Source: JAHRVQ01 sp047616645 | GTDB lineage: Bacteria > Pseudomonadota > Gammaproteobacteria > Pseudomonadales > Azotimanducaceae | Reading direction: 5' to 3' | Assembly: GCA_047616645.1 (NCBI GenBank) | Contig: JBLHIH010000152.1 | Coordinates: 1-8,903 of the forward strand | DNA: 8,903 nt | Shown here: in pieces, positions 1 through 6,836 of the stretch | Numbering within the stretch: position 1 is the first letter of the stretch | Layout of the letters: every line of letters starts with the position of its first letter | Made by a program: the position numbers and the translations under genes | The notes under the pieces: generated by a model | Seen by the model: the letters and a program-made list of their open reading frames with translations, nothing else | The model's database searches: none | What the model was told of the DNA's origin: nothing

Positions 1-150
1 AAAGTTGCATTGTATTGATTACGCATTAGACAATCTTAAAATAAATCAGTGTTGACCAGTGTATATTATGCGCTATTTTCAAGTGTGTAGACAAGAAGCT
101 ATCCGTTGGCCTGAGTTGCGCCTTTTTACCATAGGAAAATATTATCGACT

Positions 151-960
151 ATGCTAGATCCACTGGGGCTATTTCGAAAAAAAATCTATAAGCCACTCCG
201 CGCGCGATACGCTTTCTGGCATTCTGACATTATCATTCTGTCGTTTCCGAAGAGTGGCCGGACATGGCTCAGAGTTTTAATGGGGAAGGCACTACAGGAG
301 CATTTGAAGTGTACCAATGAACTCCTGCCCACACTCGAAGCAATGGCAACAGCGTCTTATCCATCCGTCCCAAACTTCTTGGTCGACCACGGCATTGCAA
401 CAACGCAAGCTCGCTCGGATATCTTCGACGTCTCCAAGGTTAAATACAAGGACAAAAAAGTTATTCTGCTAGTCAGAGATCCTAAGGATGTTGTTGTCTC
501 AGCTTACTTCCACAAGAGTAAACTTAAAAAAATGGCGTTTAACGCCTCTTTCTCAGATTTCTTGCGCGACGACGTGGGCAGCCTCAAAACCTATCTGGCG
601 TTCCTCAACAGCTGGACTAATACCAAGGACATTTCTGGCTATCTGATTATTCGTTATGAAGAAATGCACAGCGATCCCTTGGCTGTATTGCGAAGCATCT
701 TCGACTTTGCAGACGTAAAGGATATCAGTAATGAAAGTCTTACCGCGGCGATTGAATTTGGCCGGTTTGATAATATGCGCGAGTTAGAGAAATCTGACGC
801 CTTGGGCTCAGACCGTCTGCGTCCTGTAGACAGTAACGATGAAAGCACATATAAAACCCGTAAAGGCGAAGTGGGTAGCTTCGTCGAGCATTTCTCTGAA
901 GATGACCTAGCCTATGCTAATTCTTTGATAAAAGGTCTCAACTCCATATTTGGTTATTGA
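151..960 (+). CDS. PAPS-dependent sulfotransferase (Sulfotransfer_1-like), intact
   Basis: Predicted to transfer a sulfuryl group from PAPS to an acceptor hydroxyl, probably on a glycan given the neighbouring glycosyltransferase remnants; the acceptor cannot be read from sequence. The 269-residue protein has the classic order of the family. The 5'-phosphosulfate loop SFPKSGRTWLR lies at residues 31-41, a candidate catalytic His at 80 (VDHG), the 3'-phosphate-binding stretch LLVRDPKDVVVSAY at 106-119, RYEEM at 168-172, and a C-terminal RKGEVGSF at 238-245 that matches the conserved RKG PAPS contact. The length fits cytosolic-type sulfotransferases and there is no signal peptide or membrane span. 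ATG 151 is the only credible start: no other start codon lies just upstream in frame, although the nearest AGGA (133-136) is rather far away. It is one of the few undamaged genes here. The family is secure; the substrate is unknown. Confidence 0.9.
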   Translation: MLDPLGLFRKKIYKPLRARYAFWHSDIIILSFPKSGRTWLRVLMGKALQEHLKCTNELLPTLEAMATASYPSVPNFLVDHGIATTQARSDIFDVSKVKYKDKKVILLVRDPKDVVVSAYFHKSKLKKMAFNASFSDFLRDDVGSLKTYLAFLNSWTNTKDISGYLIIRYEEMHSDPLAVLRSIFDFADVKDISNESLTAAIEFGRFDNMRELEKSDALGSDRLRPVDSNDESTYKTRKGEVGSFVEHFSEDDLAYANSLIKGLNSIFGY

Positions 961-1599
961 ACACTTCTTGGGCCGGGTTTCATGATGGACTAATGCCCCT
1001 TTTTAGTCTGACCACCATAACACTCGCCTGCGCAAACATAGACAAGTCCACAGCGGCATTAGGTTTAGGACCTTCAGTTAAGCTCTAATGGGTCACGAAA
1101 TTGGCTATTTGTGTATTATTTCAGCAGCTTAGGCGCCAAAAGCTATGCATAGTGCAGTAGAAAATTGCATGCTTTGTAGATAAATTCTAATACAGAGTCT
1201 TCTATTGTCTAGAAGAGTAAACAGCGAACGTTTGTTTTGTGGCCAGCAAGTTCTATTTCTTATATTTCTTGTTGCACTCCTCATTCGCGTTGTATTCGCT
1301 TTTACGCTGAAGGACGGCTTTTATTTTTCTGACGAATTCGACTATACCGTCATCGCCTGTTATTTTGTTGAGCACGATACGCTTCCGGAGAGCTTTGATC
1401 GCTCACCATTGTTCTCGCTGGTTTGTTCAAATTGGGTGGCGAAAGTTTTTTTACATCCGTATTGTCGCTGGGGCTTTGTGGGCCATCTACCCGATGGGTA
1501 TCTTTATGAGCGGGATACTTTAGCCAGCAATTCTACTAACGAGCCTGATAACCTCGGCGGTGCTATGCCTTTTGGCCGAGCGTGATAACCCAGTATACA

Positions 1600-1602
1600 T
1601 TG
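1600..1602. repeat. Target-site duplication TTG (copy 1; copy 2 at 2855-2857)
   Basis: TTG directly precedes the left end and is repeated directly after the right end at 2855-2857. Three-base duplications are normal for IS3-family insertions. Three bases alone could match by chance, but they coincide with the repeat ends. Confidence 0.65.
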
Positions 1603-1628
1603 TATTGTGGCTTAATGAATCTGTACAC
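1603..1628 (+). repeat. IS3 element left inverted repeat (IRL)
   Basis: Twenty-six bases that match the inverted right end (2829-2854) at about 17 positions. They share a GTGG block near the tip and an exact 7-base TGTACAC block at the inner end. The outermost bases TATT diverge from the right end's TGAA, which may weaken transposition. Confidence 0.7.
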
Positions 1629-1672
1629 CGATACGAGGTAAACTTCCCTTGATATAAAACGGTGTAAAATTT

Positions 1673-1972
1673 ATGAAATCGAATAGAGCTTATTCAGCAG
1701 AGTTTAAAATAGATACGGCTAATCTTGTCATCAAACAAGGTTACTCGACCCGAGAAGCAAGTGAGGCCACGGGCGCAGGTGCAACGGCCATTAGGCGCTG
1801 GGTAATGCAGTTGAAGCAAGAGTCTGAAGGTATTACACCCACAACCAACGCTATGACACCTGAGCACAAACGAATTCAAGAGCTTGAAGCCCATATTAAA
1901 AAAATTGAATGGGAGAAAGATATCTTCAAAAAGGCTACCGCTCTCTTGATGCAGGACAACATCAAACGATAG
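1673..1972 (+). CDS. IS3-family transposase OrfA
   Basis: This 99-residue protein supplies the DNA-binding part of the IS3 transposase. Residues about 6-55 form a helix-turn-helix of the HTH_Tnp_1 type (SAEFK, GYSTREASEATG, AIRRWV), which recognises the terminal repeats. Residues about 64-92 (EHKRIQELE to KKATALL) form a heptad, leucine-zipper-like helix used for OrfA/OrfAB multimerisation. The gene ends at TAG 1970-1972, 64 bases inside orfB. The ATG has no strong Shine-Dalgarno sequence, common for IS genes kept at low expression. Alone, OrfA usually acts as a regulator; fused to OrfB by frameshifting it gives the active transposase. Confidence 0.9.
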   Translation: MKSNRAYSAEFKIDTANLVIKQGYSTREASEATGAGATAIRRWVMQLKQESEGITPTTNAMTPEHKRIQELEAHIKKIEWEKDIFKKATALLMQDNIKR

Positions 1973-2814
1973 CGTTAATTGAAGCCTTATCGAGAGAGCA
2001 CAATATCGTTAAACCACTTTGCTGTTTATTTGGCATCCCGCGAAGCAGTTATCATTATCACCTCAAACATCGACGATTAGTCCGTCCTGAGCGTGAAAAG
2101 TTGACTAAACAAGCGGTAGAGATACATCGAGATAGTCGAGGTGCTGCAGGGGCAAGAACGATTGCAGGTCAACTTAACCAGCGCGGTGAAACTGTCGGGC
2201 GTTATAAAGCGGCCAGTTTGATGAGAGAAGCAGGCCTTGTCAGCACACAGCCCAGGAAACATCGTTACAAGATAACCGGTGATGAATCGAAGATAGCGTC
2301 TAACTTACTCAAGCGAAAATTCAATGTTGAAGATAAAAACCAGGTTTGGTGTGGTGATGTCACCTACATTTGGTCTGGCACACAATGGTTATACTTAACC
2401 GTTGTCATGGATTTATACGCAAGACAAATTGTGGGGTGGGCATGTTCAAAAAGTCCTAACACTGATTTGACCTGTGCGGCATTAAGAGTGGCTTATGAAA
2501 GCCGAGGACGCCCTAAAAATATGATGTTTCACTCAGACCAAGGCTGCCACTACAGCAGCCTCCAATATCGACAAATGTTATGGAAATACCAAATAATCCA
2601 TAGCATGAGTCGACGCGGGAATTGCTGGGACAACGCTGTAATGGAGCGTTTCTTTAGACGTTATAAAACAGAGTGGATGCCAAAGCATGGCTACAACCAT
2701 TTTGAAGAAGCAGAGCAAGACGTGCTCCGTTATATCTTGAAGCATTACAATACAAAACGCGGACATAGCTACAACAATTATATGACCCCAGCAAAAGCGG
2801 AATTGGTGGCATAA
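1909..2814 (+). CDS. IS3-family transposase OrfB (DDE integrase core)
   Basis: Catalytic half of the transposase, in the -1 frame relative to orfA. The N-terminal part (about residues 20-110) has the HTH_21-type region with PRSSYHYHL. The rve/DDE core follows: first Asp at D150 (VWCGDVTY), second at D210 (FHSDQG) and Glu at E246 (NAVMERFF). D210 and E246 are separated by exactly 35 residues, the DD(35)E spacing of the IS3 family. A C-terminal YNTKRGH is also typical. No stop or shift interrupts it. An ATG at 1909 opens the frame directly after an in-frame TGA (1906-1908), so OrfB could start alone, but production as an OrfAB fusion by -1 slippage in the 1909-1972 overlap is more likely. Confidence 0.92.
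   Translation: MGERYLQKGYRSLDAGQHQTIALIEALSREHNIVKPLCCLFGIPRSSYHYHLKHRRLVRPEREKLTKQAVEIHRDSRGAAGARTIAGQLNQRGETVGRYKAASLMREAGLVSTQPRKHRYKITGDESKIASNLLKRKFNVEDKNQVWCGDVTYIWSGTQWLYLTVVMDLYARQIVGWACSKSPNTDLTCAALRVAYESRGRPKNMMFHSDQGCHYSSLQYRQMLWKYQIIHSMSRRGNCWDNAVMERFFRRYKTEWMPKHGYNHFEEAEQDVLRYILKHYNTKRGHSYNNYMTPAKAELVA
1927..1965 (+). promoter_or_regulatory. Candidate -1 programmed frameshift signal of the IS3 element
   Basis: In orfA phase the sequence reads C_AAA_AAG at 1927-1933, close to the A_AAA_AAG heptamer used by many IS3 elements. After -1 slippage the A-site Lys codon re-pairs perfectly (AAA), while the P-site codon becomes CAA with one mismatch. A stem TTGATG (1946-1951) pairs with CATCAA (1960-1965) across an 8-base loop, starting 12 bases after the heptamer, and could stimulate slippage. 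The run of seven A at 1898-1904 cannot be the site, because the -1 frame meets TGA at 1906-1908. Confidence 0.55.
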
Positions 2815-2828
2815 AAACGCTCCTGTTT

Positions 2829-2854
2829 GTGTACAAATTTAGTTGACCACTTCA
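2829..2854 (-). repeat. IS3 element right inverted repeat (IRR)
   Basis: Reads inward as TGAAGTGG..TTTGTACAC, a typical IS3-family tip. It lies 14 bases past the orfB stop. Its outer boundary is set by the terminal CA and by the TTG direct repeat that follows at 2855-2857. Confidence 0.75.
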
Positions 2855-3489
2855 TTGCATGGGTGCTCTTGCCGACCTACTATTGGGTGCATGCACCCTC
2901 ACAAAACCTATGGTGTTTTCATCAATTGTAGTTGTGGCGCTGTGGATTTTTGCGCAAAGAAGATCGGGCCGCTTACGTTTGCCACTCGTATCTATTTTTC
3001 TAGGCTCCGCACTAATGTCTCTGCTGCCATGGACGCTGCACAATGGTGTAAACATGGAGAATTCGTTCCGGTTGAATCAAGATCGCTTGACGAGCTATTC
3101 CCTTGGGCGGGAAACGCGACGGCTCCAACAATTGAAGGCAAACGTGGTCAGGGGCAATTAATTTAAGCCAGAGGCGATAGCACTCCAGCAGCTCAACCGA
3201 GTGCTGATAGTAAACTGGTGGGTATGCTCACTCGGATGGCAAAGCGTTATCCCAATGAACTTGTGACGTTTTTCGAGTTTTATCCAACCCGAGTCGGCTT
3301 CCTCAACCAATCACAAAGGGAGCAAGCGCGTAGAAAAAACGAACGCTTTGTCCGCTATATCCCCTTCGGGTCTGATTTTATAATGGCCGTCAGTATTTTT
3401 AGCGTAGGGCCTCTATACCTTTTTGCCGTTGTTGGCATGGCTTCCATGTGGCGAGTACGGGAAAAGCGATTATTGTCGATCGTTTGAGT

Positions 3490-3748
3490 ACGGCTACAAT
3501 TAATAAAAAGCAAACAGCGACCGCTAGTACTGTGGTTTTTCACAATCGACACTGACCGCCCTTCACTGCCGGAATAGCCATCCCTAACATACCCAAACAA
3601 AGTGATGCAGTGGCCTCGCTCTGTATCCCCCCAAATAAAAATAGCCCAACTCATAAGCAGACAAGCCAAACTTAGCTAAATTGGCATAAACAAAACCCAT
3701 TAAAATAATAATGAATGTACCCATATAGGCCGGTTTCAGGGCCTTCAT
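3490..3748 (-). pseudogene. 5' part of a membrane protein, possibly O-antigen ligase/polymerase-like
   Basis: Reading down from ATG 3748-3746, the frame gives MKALKPAYMGTFIIILMGFV, then YANLAKFGLSAYELG, a hydrophobic N-terminal helix. After one frame change near 3650 comes GLFLFGGIQSEATASL and another hydrophobic stretch (LAVAVCFLLIVAVLK) with a stop near 3545 in between. At about 3490 it collides with the end of the plus-strand glycosyltransferase remnant, so the rest is deleted. The ATG sits in an ATGA overlapping the expected end of the upstream GT4 gene, like the other junctions of this operon. In glycan operons a multi-span protein here would often be a polymerase, ligase or flippase. 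The ligase-like reading rests only on hydrophobicity and the IQSEA stretch and is weak; that this was a coding membrane protein is fairly likely. Confidence 0.45.
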
Positions 3749-4796
3749 AAATATTGATCAGGCGTCGTGATACAGCTGACGCCGTGCAACGACCAGCAAT
3801 ATATTTTCTATTATAATTTCCATCCAAACGTGAAGATTCTAAATTTTCCAAAATTGTAACCAACGAGTGCTTGATCTTCTCTGCCGTTGGGTTTTCGATA
3901 AGGTGACCTATTTTTTTGTCTTCAAACATATCGGTAATAAAACCTACCGGACTGGTAAATATCACCATATTAAAAGCCATCGCTTCCAATAAAGCATTCG
4001 GCATCCCCTCTCCATAGGATGTTGGTAAAAAATACACTCCATAGCTTGTATATGCATCAAATTTTTTCACCCTTTATATATAGCCGGGCAAACTAATATT
4101 TGATACCTTTTTGTTCTTTACATACTCCCTAAGCGCTTTTTCATCCGGACCAGATCCAGCTATAGTTAGTACGATATCAGGATATTGCTCTTTCAATGAG
4201 CAGTATGAATCCACAACCTCGAAAACACCTTTATCACGCTCAAGCCTTTATAAAAAAAGAATCTTATTTAGTCGAACATCAAAGTCTGGGGTTTCTTCAA
4301 GCACATAAGAATACTCAACAACTGTTGTTTCAATAATTATTTCCCCTTTATACCCTAGGACTGAAGAATCTGCTTAAAATCCTCGGCCAAGACAATCAAC
4401 TGATCAGTACCAAAAAGCCTCATCTAAATAACGACTTTAAAAGTGCGCTATCATCAATTTTCCTTGCCAAAGATACATCTCACCCTCTAAAAAAAATTCT
4501 GCGCCGGAACACTAACCCAGCCAAGACGTAAAAAATAGCGTCTCTAGGTGCCGCACGCCGCCCTAAAGACGGGTTAAGGTGATCTATTTCTGGCCTGTTA
4601 AAAACCACATAAAATACAAAGTAATACAATCAAATAGGATCTTTGTCAACTTTGAGGCTGCGGAATTATCTTCATCGTTACCAACAAAAAAGTACTCTAC
4701 TGTCTCAGGTAACAGTTTTCATATAACACTATAATAACTCGCCACCCCACCAAGCTCTGACAGCCTTGGCGTTAGCAAAATAACCTTTTAACTCAC
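3745..4796 (-). pseudogene. GT4-family glycosyltransferase, full length but heavily mutated
   Basis: Reading across frames rebuilds an almost complete GT-B glycosyltransferase of family 4, which transfers sugar from a nucleotide donor. In order: VILLTPRLSELGGVASYY (N-terminal Gly-rich acceptor-side loop), YFFVGND, PEIDHLNPSLGRRA, SLARKIDDSALLKSLF, RLFGTDQLIVLAEDFKQILQ, NKILFL..RLERDKGV, IVLTIAGSGPDE, SNISLPGYI, and EGMPNALLEAMA, the E-x7-E nucleotide-sugar motif. The span of about 1,050 bases suits the family. Damage: stops at 4788-4790, 4719-4721, 4480-4482 (where Trp is expected), 4248-4250 (Ser expected) and 4074-4076, and frame changes near 4615, 4420 and 4363. The likely start GTG 4796-4794 overlaps the upstream sulfotransferase stop as GTGA; the likely end is the TGA at 3747-3745. 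The family call is strong, the acceptor unknown. Confidence 0.85.
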
Positions 4797-5776
4797 GAGT
4801 TACTCTCTTCAAAAGCGCTATGTTTTTTTGCACGCCAAGCCTGTTTGATTGCACGCATTAAACCACCTTCGGCTTTTATATGATGCTTAAATAAATTTAG
4901 CCCATCTAATAGCCTAAATAGTAACATTTGAAACGAGCTAACATTGTTATTTCCTGATTCAGATTGTACTTTGTAGCCCAACTCCTCCATCGCCTCGCCC
5001 GCGATACCTTCGATTTCTTTTAGCTCTGAACTTGACAATCGATCTACCCACTTGTTGCTGTTTTTAGCAACAATTGAAAGTTCGCCTTTTGTATCGCCCA
5101 AGTTCTCAGAAGGCCTATCCAATGTTAGCATCAACTCTTGGAAGTCAACCCCAATAAAATCAGAAATATTTCTAATAACCTGTTCTGGATTACTAATTAA
5201 CGACTCATATGAAACATTACAATAATTTAAGTTAAACAATTTTACATCACTCAAAAATTTTCTCACTTGCTCCTTCCATCTCTGCACTGCGCGAATCTTA
5301 TTCTTTCCCCAAGCCGCCTCAATAGAAAGAGCATAATCTCTTGGATCCCTATATATATGGATGTACTTTGCGTTTGGGTATAGTTCGGCAAGTAATGGGA
5401 TCTGCGTTATATATGATGGCGATTTATCCCCAACAAATTTTGCCCCTGTAAGACTTCGATAATTTTCAAATAAAGCATCGATCACATCTTTATAGCTATT
5501 GCCTTTTAAAGCTAGGAACCATGCATCACAAGTAATAACTATACTATTACTACTTATTCGACGAAAAAAAGTAGTCTTGGAAAATTCTTGAAAAAATCTA
5601 TTAAAATTTTCCCTCTCATTAACATCATTGAAACTAAAAAATATCTTATGAAAATAGGGAAATACAACACTTTCGTTTGGGAAAATAGCAATATCTTTAT
5701 GGCGGTTCAACAACTCTCGTAACAGCTTAGTACCCGATCTGGGCATGCCTACTAAAAATACAACATCATCAATCAT
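4793..5776 (-). CDS. Sulfotransferase (Sulfotransfer_3-like), intact
   Basis: A 327-residue PAPS-type sulfotransferase. The phosphosulfate loop VGMPRSGTKLL is at residues 9-19, GDKSP at 116-120, the 3'-phosphate motif IYRDPRDYALS at 141-151, YESL at 190-193, and NSNKW at 239-243, near the end of the catalytic fold. PRSGT with RDPR marks the bacterial group usually found with polysaccharide or lipid modification, distinct from the PKSGRTW type at 151-960. There is no signal peptide; it should act in the cytosol. The tail after residue 270 is polar and basic. ATG 5776-5774 overlaps the preceding gene's TGA as ATGA and its own TGA (4795-4793) overlaps the next gene's GTG, so it sits in the middle of a tightly coupled operon whose neighbours are both broken. 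Upstream GGACTGAAAAA supplies only a weak ribosome site, consistent with coupling. Confidence 0.9.
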   Translation of the reverse strand: MIDDVVFLVGMPRSGTKLLRELLNRHKDIAIFPNESVVFPYFHKIFFSFNDVNERENFNRFFQEFSKTTFFRRISSNSIVITCDAWFLALKGNSYKDVIDALFENYRSLTGAKFVGDKSPSYITQIPLLAELYPNAKYIHIYRDPRDYALSIEAAWGKNKIRAVQRWKEQVRKFLSDVKLFNLNYCNVSYESLISNPEQVIRNISDFIGVDFQELMLTLDRPSENLGDTKGELSIVAKNSNKWVDRLSSSELKEIEGIAGEAMEELGYKVQSESGNNNVSSFQMLLFRLLDGLNLFKHHIKAEGGLMRAIKQAWRAKKHSAFEESNS

Positions 5777-6470
5777 TTTTTCAGTCCAATTAACGACTTA
5801 ACTCTATAGATATGAAATTGACGGCGAGAAGAATTATTAACAAAATCCAGCCCAGCCACTATCAACCGCTTAATAAATTCTAACGACACTACCTTTAACA
5901 TCAAAATGTATCTGTTTTCTGTTTGATTTGAAAACGTCTCGTAGTTGTAAGATTTTAACTGCAAGGACAACACCCTATCGACAACATATAACGACTCTTT
6001 TGATAACTCATTCCCTCAGGCATCCGTTCTATTCGTATACCCCTTGCTACCTACAAACTTATGAAGATGTTTTTGCCCTTCAGGGATCCGGTTTATATAG
6101 TCGCTTCGGGCGTCTTTTTCGGCGCCATTACTCCCAACGCCAATGAAATTACACACAGTTACCATAAGCTGCTATGTATTTTTTAACTATCTCTTCATAA
6201 CTTAAAGTTAAGCACCTTTCAGAAGGTAATAATTTAATCTGACGTTGAAGCCTCTGCCATTTTCTTGCCGCAGAATATGGCCCCAAAGCCATTGCATGGC
6301 CTGTGCCATTAGATACGGAGTTTAATTGGGTGCTAATGACAGCCCTAGGGTCTCTTACTACATGAACACACTTTTCATCTGGGAAATATATCTCAAGTTT
6401 TCCAAGGTGCATACTAATTCTAAGAACCTTCAAGAGTATAGGTAAAATAAAACGTCATTTTTCCTAAAAT
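5773..6470 (-). pseudogene. Second sulfotransferase of the operon, 5'-truncated pseudogene
   Basis: Two frames join into one sulfotransferase lacking its N-terminus. From about 6470 the reading gives RFILPILLKV, IYFPDEKCVHVVRDPRAVIST (3'-phosphate motif RDPRAVIS), GPYSAARKWQRLQRQI and CLTLSYEEIVKKYI. After a frame change at about 6150-6180 come VCNFIGVGSN, IPEGQKHLHKFVG and YTNRTDA, then TGA 6016-6018 where the family has Trp (DAWR), then NELSKESLYVVD and a tail to TGA 5775-5773. That order matches the last two thirds of PRSGT-type sulfotransferases. The P-loop (about 100 residues) is absent, and upstream lies unassigned sequence and then the IS91 remnant, so the gene and its promoter were probably lost by that rearrangement. 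The tail frame ending in GLKK overlaps the next ATG by ATGA. Family call secure; exact 5' limit uncertain. Confidence 0.8.
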
Positions 6471-6746
6471 CAAAATACACTATGCCTCATGTTTTCCATA
6501 TTGGCATCTATTTTATATTCTTAAGGGAGTGAAAATCGGCTATTTTTCGTTAATTAATCAACTGTTTCCACGTAATTAAGAATTCAAGACAAGCGCTTCC
6601 CGCTGTTGTGCAAACCAGCTTATGATGAACGGCTTTTATTCAAACAGACTTATCTGAGGCGGTGCTCGACTTTGTGGCGGCAATATCTCGACGACTTCGT
6701 CATTTTTTGTATTCAGGTGACTAAGTATCTTTTGGATCACCAATGG

Positions 6747-6829
6747 ATGTGCATTAGACACTTCCCTGTGCCTAACCCTTGCGGGCAGCATGCGCTGTGC
6801 AAATCGGCTTTCCTGCCGATTTGCACAGC
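6747..6829. repeat. Small insertion (about 83 bp) in the IS91 remnant, carrying a perfect palindrome
   Basis: The IS91 protein sequence should run ..VIAC-IEDPLVIQ.. without a break, but this stretch intervenes and shifts the frame, so it behaves as a later insertion. It contains a GCCTAAC (6770-6776), a GC-rich stretch and nearly all of the hairpin described next. Limits are approximate, set where transposase-like coding stops and resumes. It could be a REP- or MITE-like unit; no second complete copy exists in the window. Confidence 0.5.
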
Positions 6830-6836
6830 GCATGCT
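6787..6836. repeat. Perfect 22-bp inverted repeat with 6-base loop
   Basis: The left arm 6787-6808 (AGCATGCGCTG..) is the exact reverse complement of the right arm 6815-6836; the loop is TTTCCT (6809-6814). No T-run follows on either strand, so it is not a typical intrinsic terminator. The perfection contrasts with the decayed gene around it, which points to recent arrival or to selection on the structure. A weaker relative of one arm (TGTGCAAACCAGCT) occurs at 6607-6620. Confidence 0.9.

Larger units (their letters stand above)
1603..2854 (+). mobile_element. IS3-family insertion sequence, apparently complete, 1252 bp
   Basis: A complete-looking IS3-family element with two overlapping reading frames in a -1 arrangement, imperfect terminal inverted repeats (1603-1628 and 2829-2854), and a 3-bp TTG direct repeat on each side. 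The size and the 3-bp duplication suit the family. The right end, read inward, begins TGAAGTGG as expected of TG...CA ends. The left end reads TATTGTGG, so its second base departs from the canonical TG. It sits inside the GT39-like pseudogene. Removing the element and one TTG does not restore a single open frame, so the host gene carries other lesions too, before or after the insertion. Both transposase genes are open, so the element may still be active. Confidence 0.88.
1205..3487 (+). pseudogene. GT39/ArnT-like membrane glycosyltransferase, decayed and split by an IS3 element
   Basis: Remains of a polytopic glycosyltransferase of the dolichyl-phosphate-mannose/ArnT type, which moves a sugar from a lipid-phosphate donor at the membrane. 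The N-terminal piece starts at TTG 1205 (possibly a decayed ATG) with a hydrophobic helix (VLFLIFLVALLIRVVFAF), then SDEFDY, the family's acidic loop motif, and DRSPLF. At about 1450-1473 the frame changes and perhaps 30-40 residues are missing. In the next frame ALWAIYPMGIFMSGIL follows, then TAG 1521-1523 and TSLITSAVLCLLAERD. The IS lies at 1603-2854. Beyond it come a frame change, GALADLLLGACTLTKPM and LLPWTLHN (family-like LTRP and PWTxRN motifs), another shift near 3050, HGEFVPVES, TAA 3164-3166, and a last hydrophobic segment ending at 3487. The family is inferred from motif order, not from a search. The C-terminus meets an opposing gene remnant at about 3490. Confidence 0.65.

Noticed and set aside
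23..32. Ten-base repeat GCATTAGACA at 23-32 and 6751-6760, and CATTGTATTG at 8-17 and 1598-1607
   Set aside because: Matches do not extend into the flanks; exact 10-mers are expected by chance in a window of this size.
988..1008. GACTAA ... TTAGTC hairpin after the first sulfotransferase, considered as a terminator
   Set aside because: Six A/T-rich base pairs around a 9-base loop with no T-run after it; too weak to call.
1694..2836. Antisense open frames within the IS3 element (for example 1694-1894, 2077-2262, 2578-2766, 2654-2836 on the minus strand)
   Set aside because: They lie wholly opposite the well-supported orfA and orfB, have no motif, and are shadows of those genes.
2843..3166. 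Two plus-strand frames that start inside the IS right end (2843 and 2859)
   Set aside because: Their first codons are IS or junction DNA; both are consecutive pieces of the GT39-like pseudogene in different phases, not separate genes.
3355..3669. Minus-strand frame of 104 codons
   Set aside because: The protein shows no family features. The hydrophobic coding sense on this strand lies in the neighbouring phases and belongs to the membrane-protein remnant.
4111..4308. Plus-strand frame of 65 codons, and a similar one at 5928-6146
   Set aside because: Both lie opposite clearly reconstructed minus-strand genes (GT4 and sulfotransferase) and lack any signal of their own.
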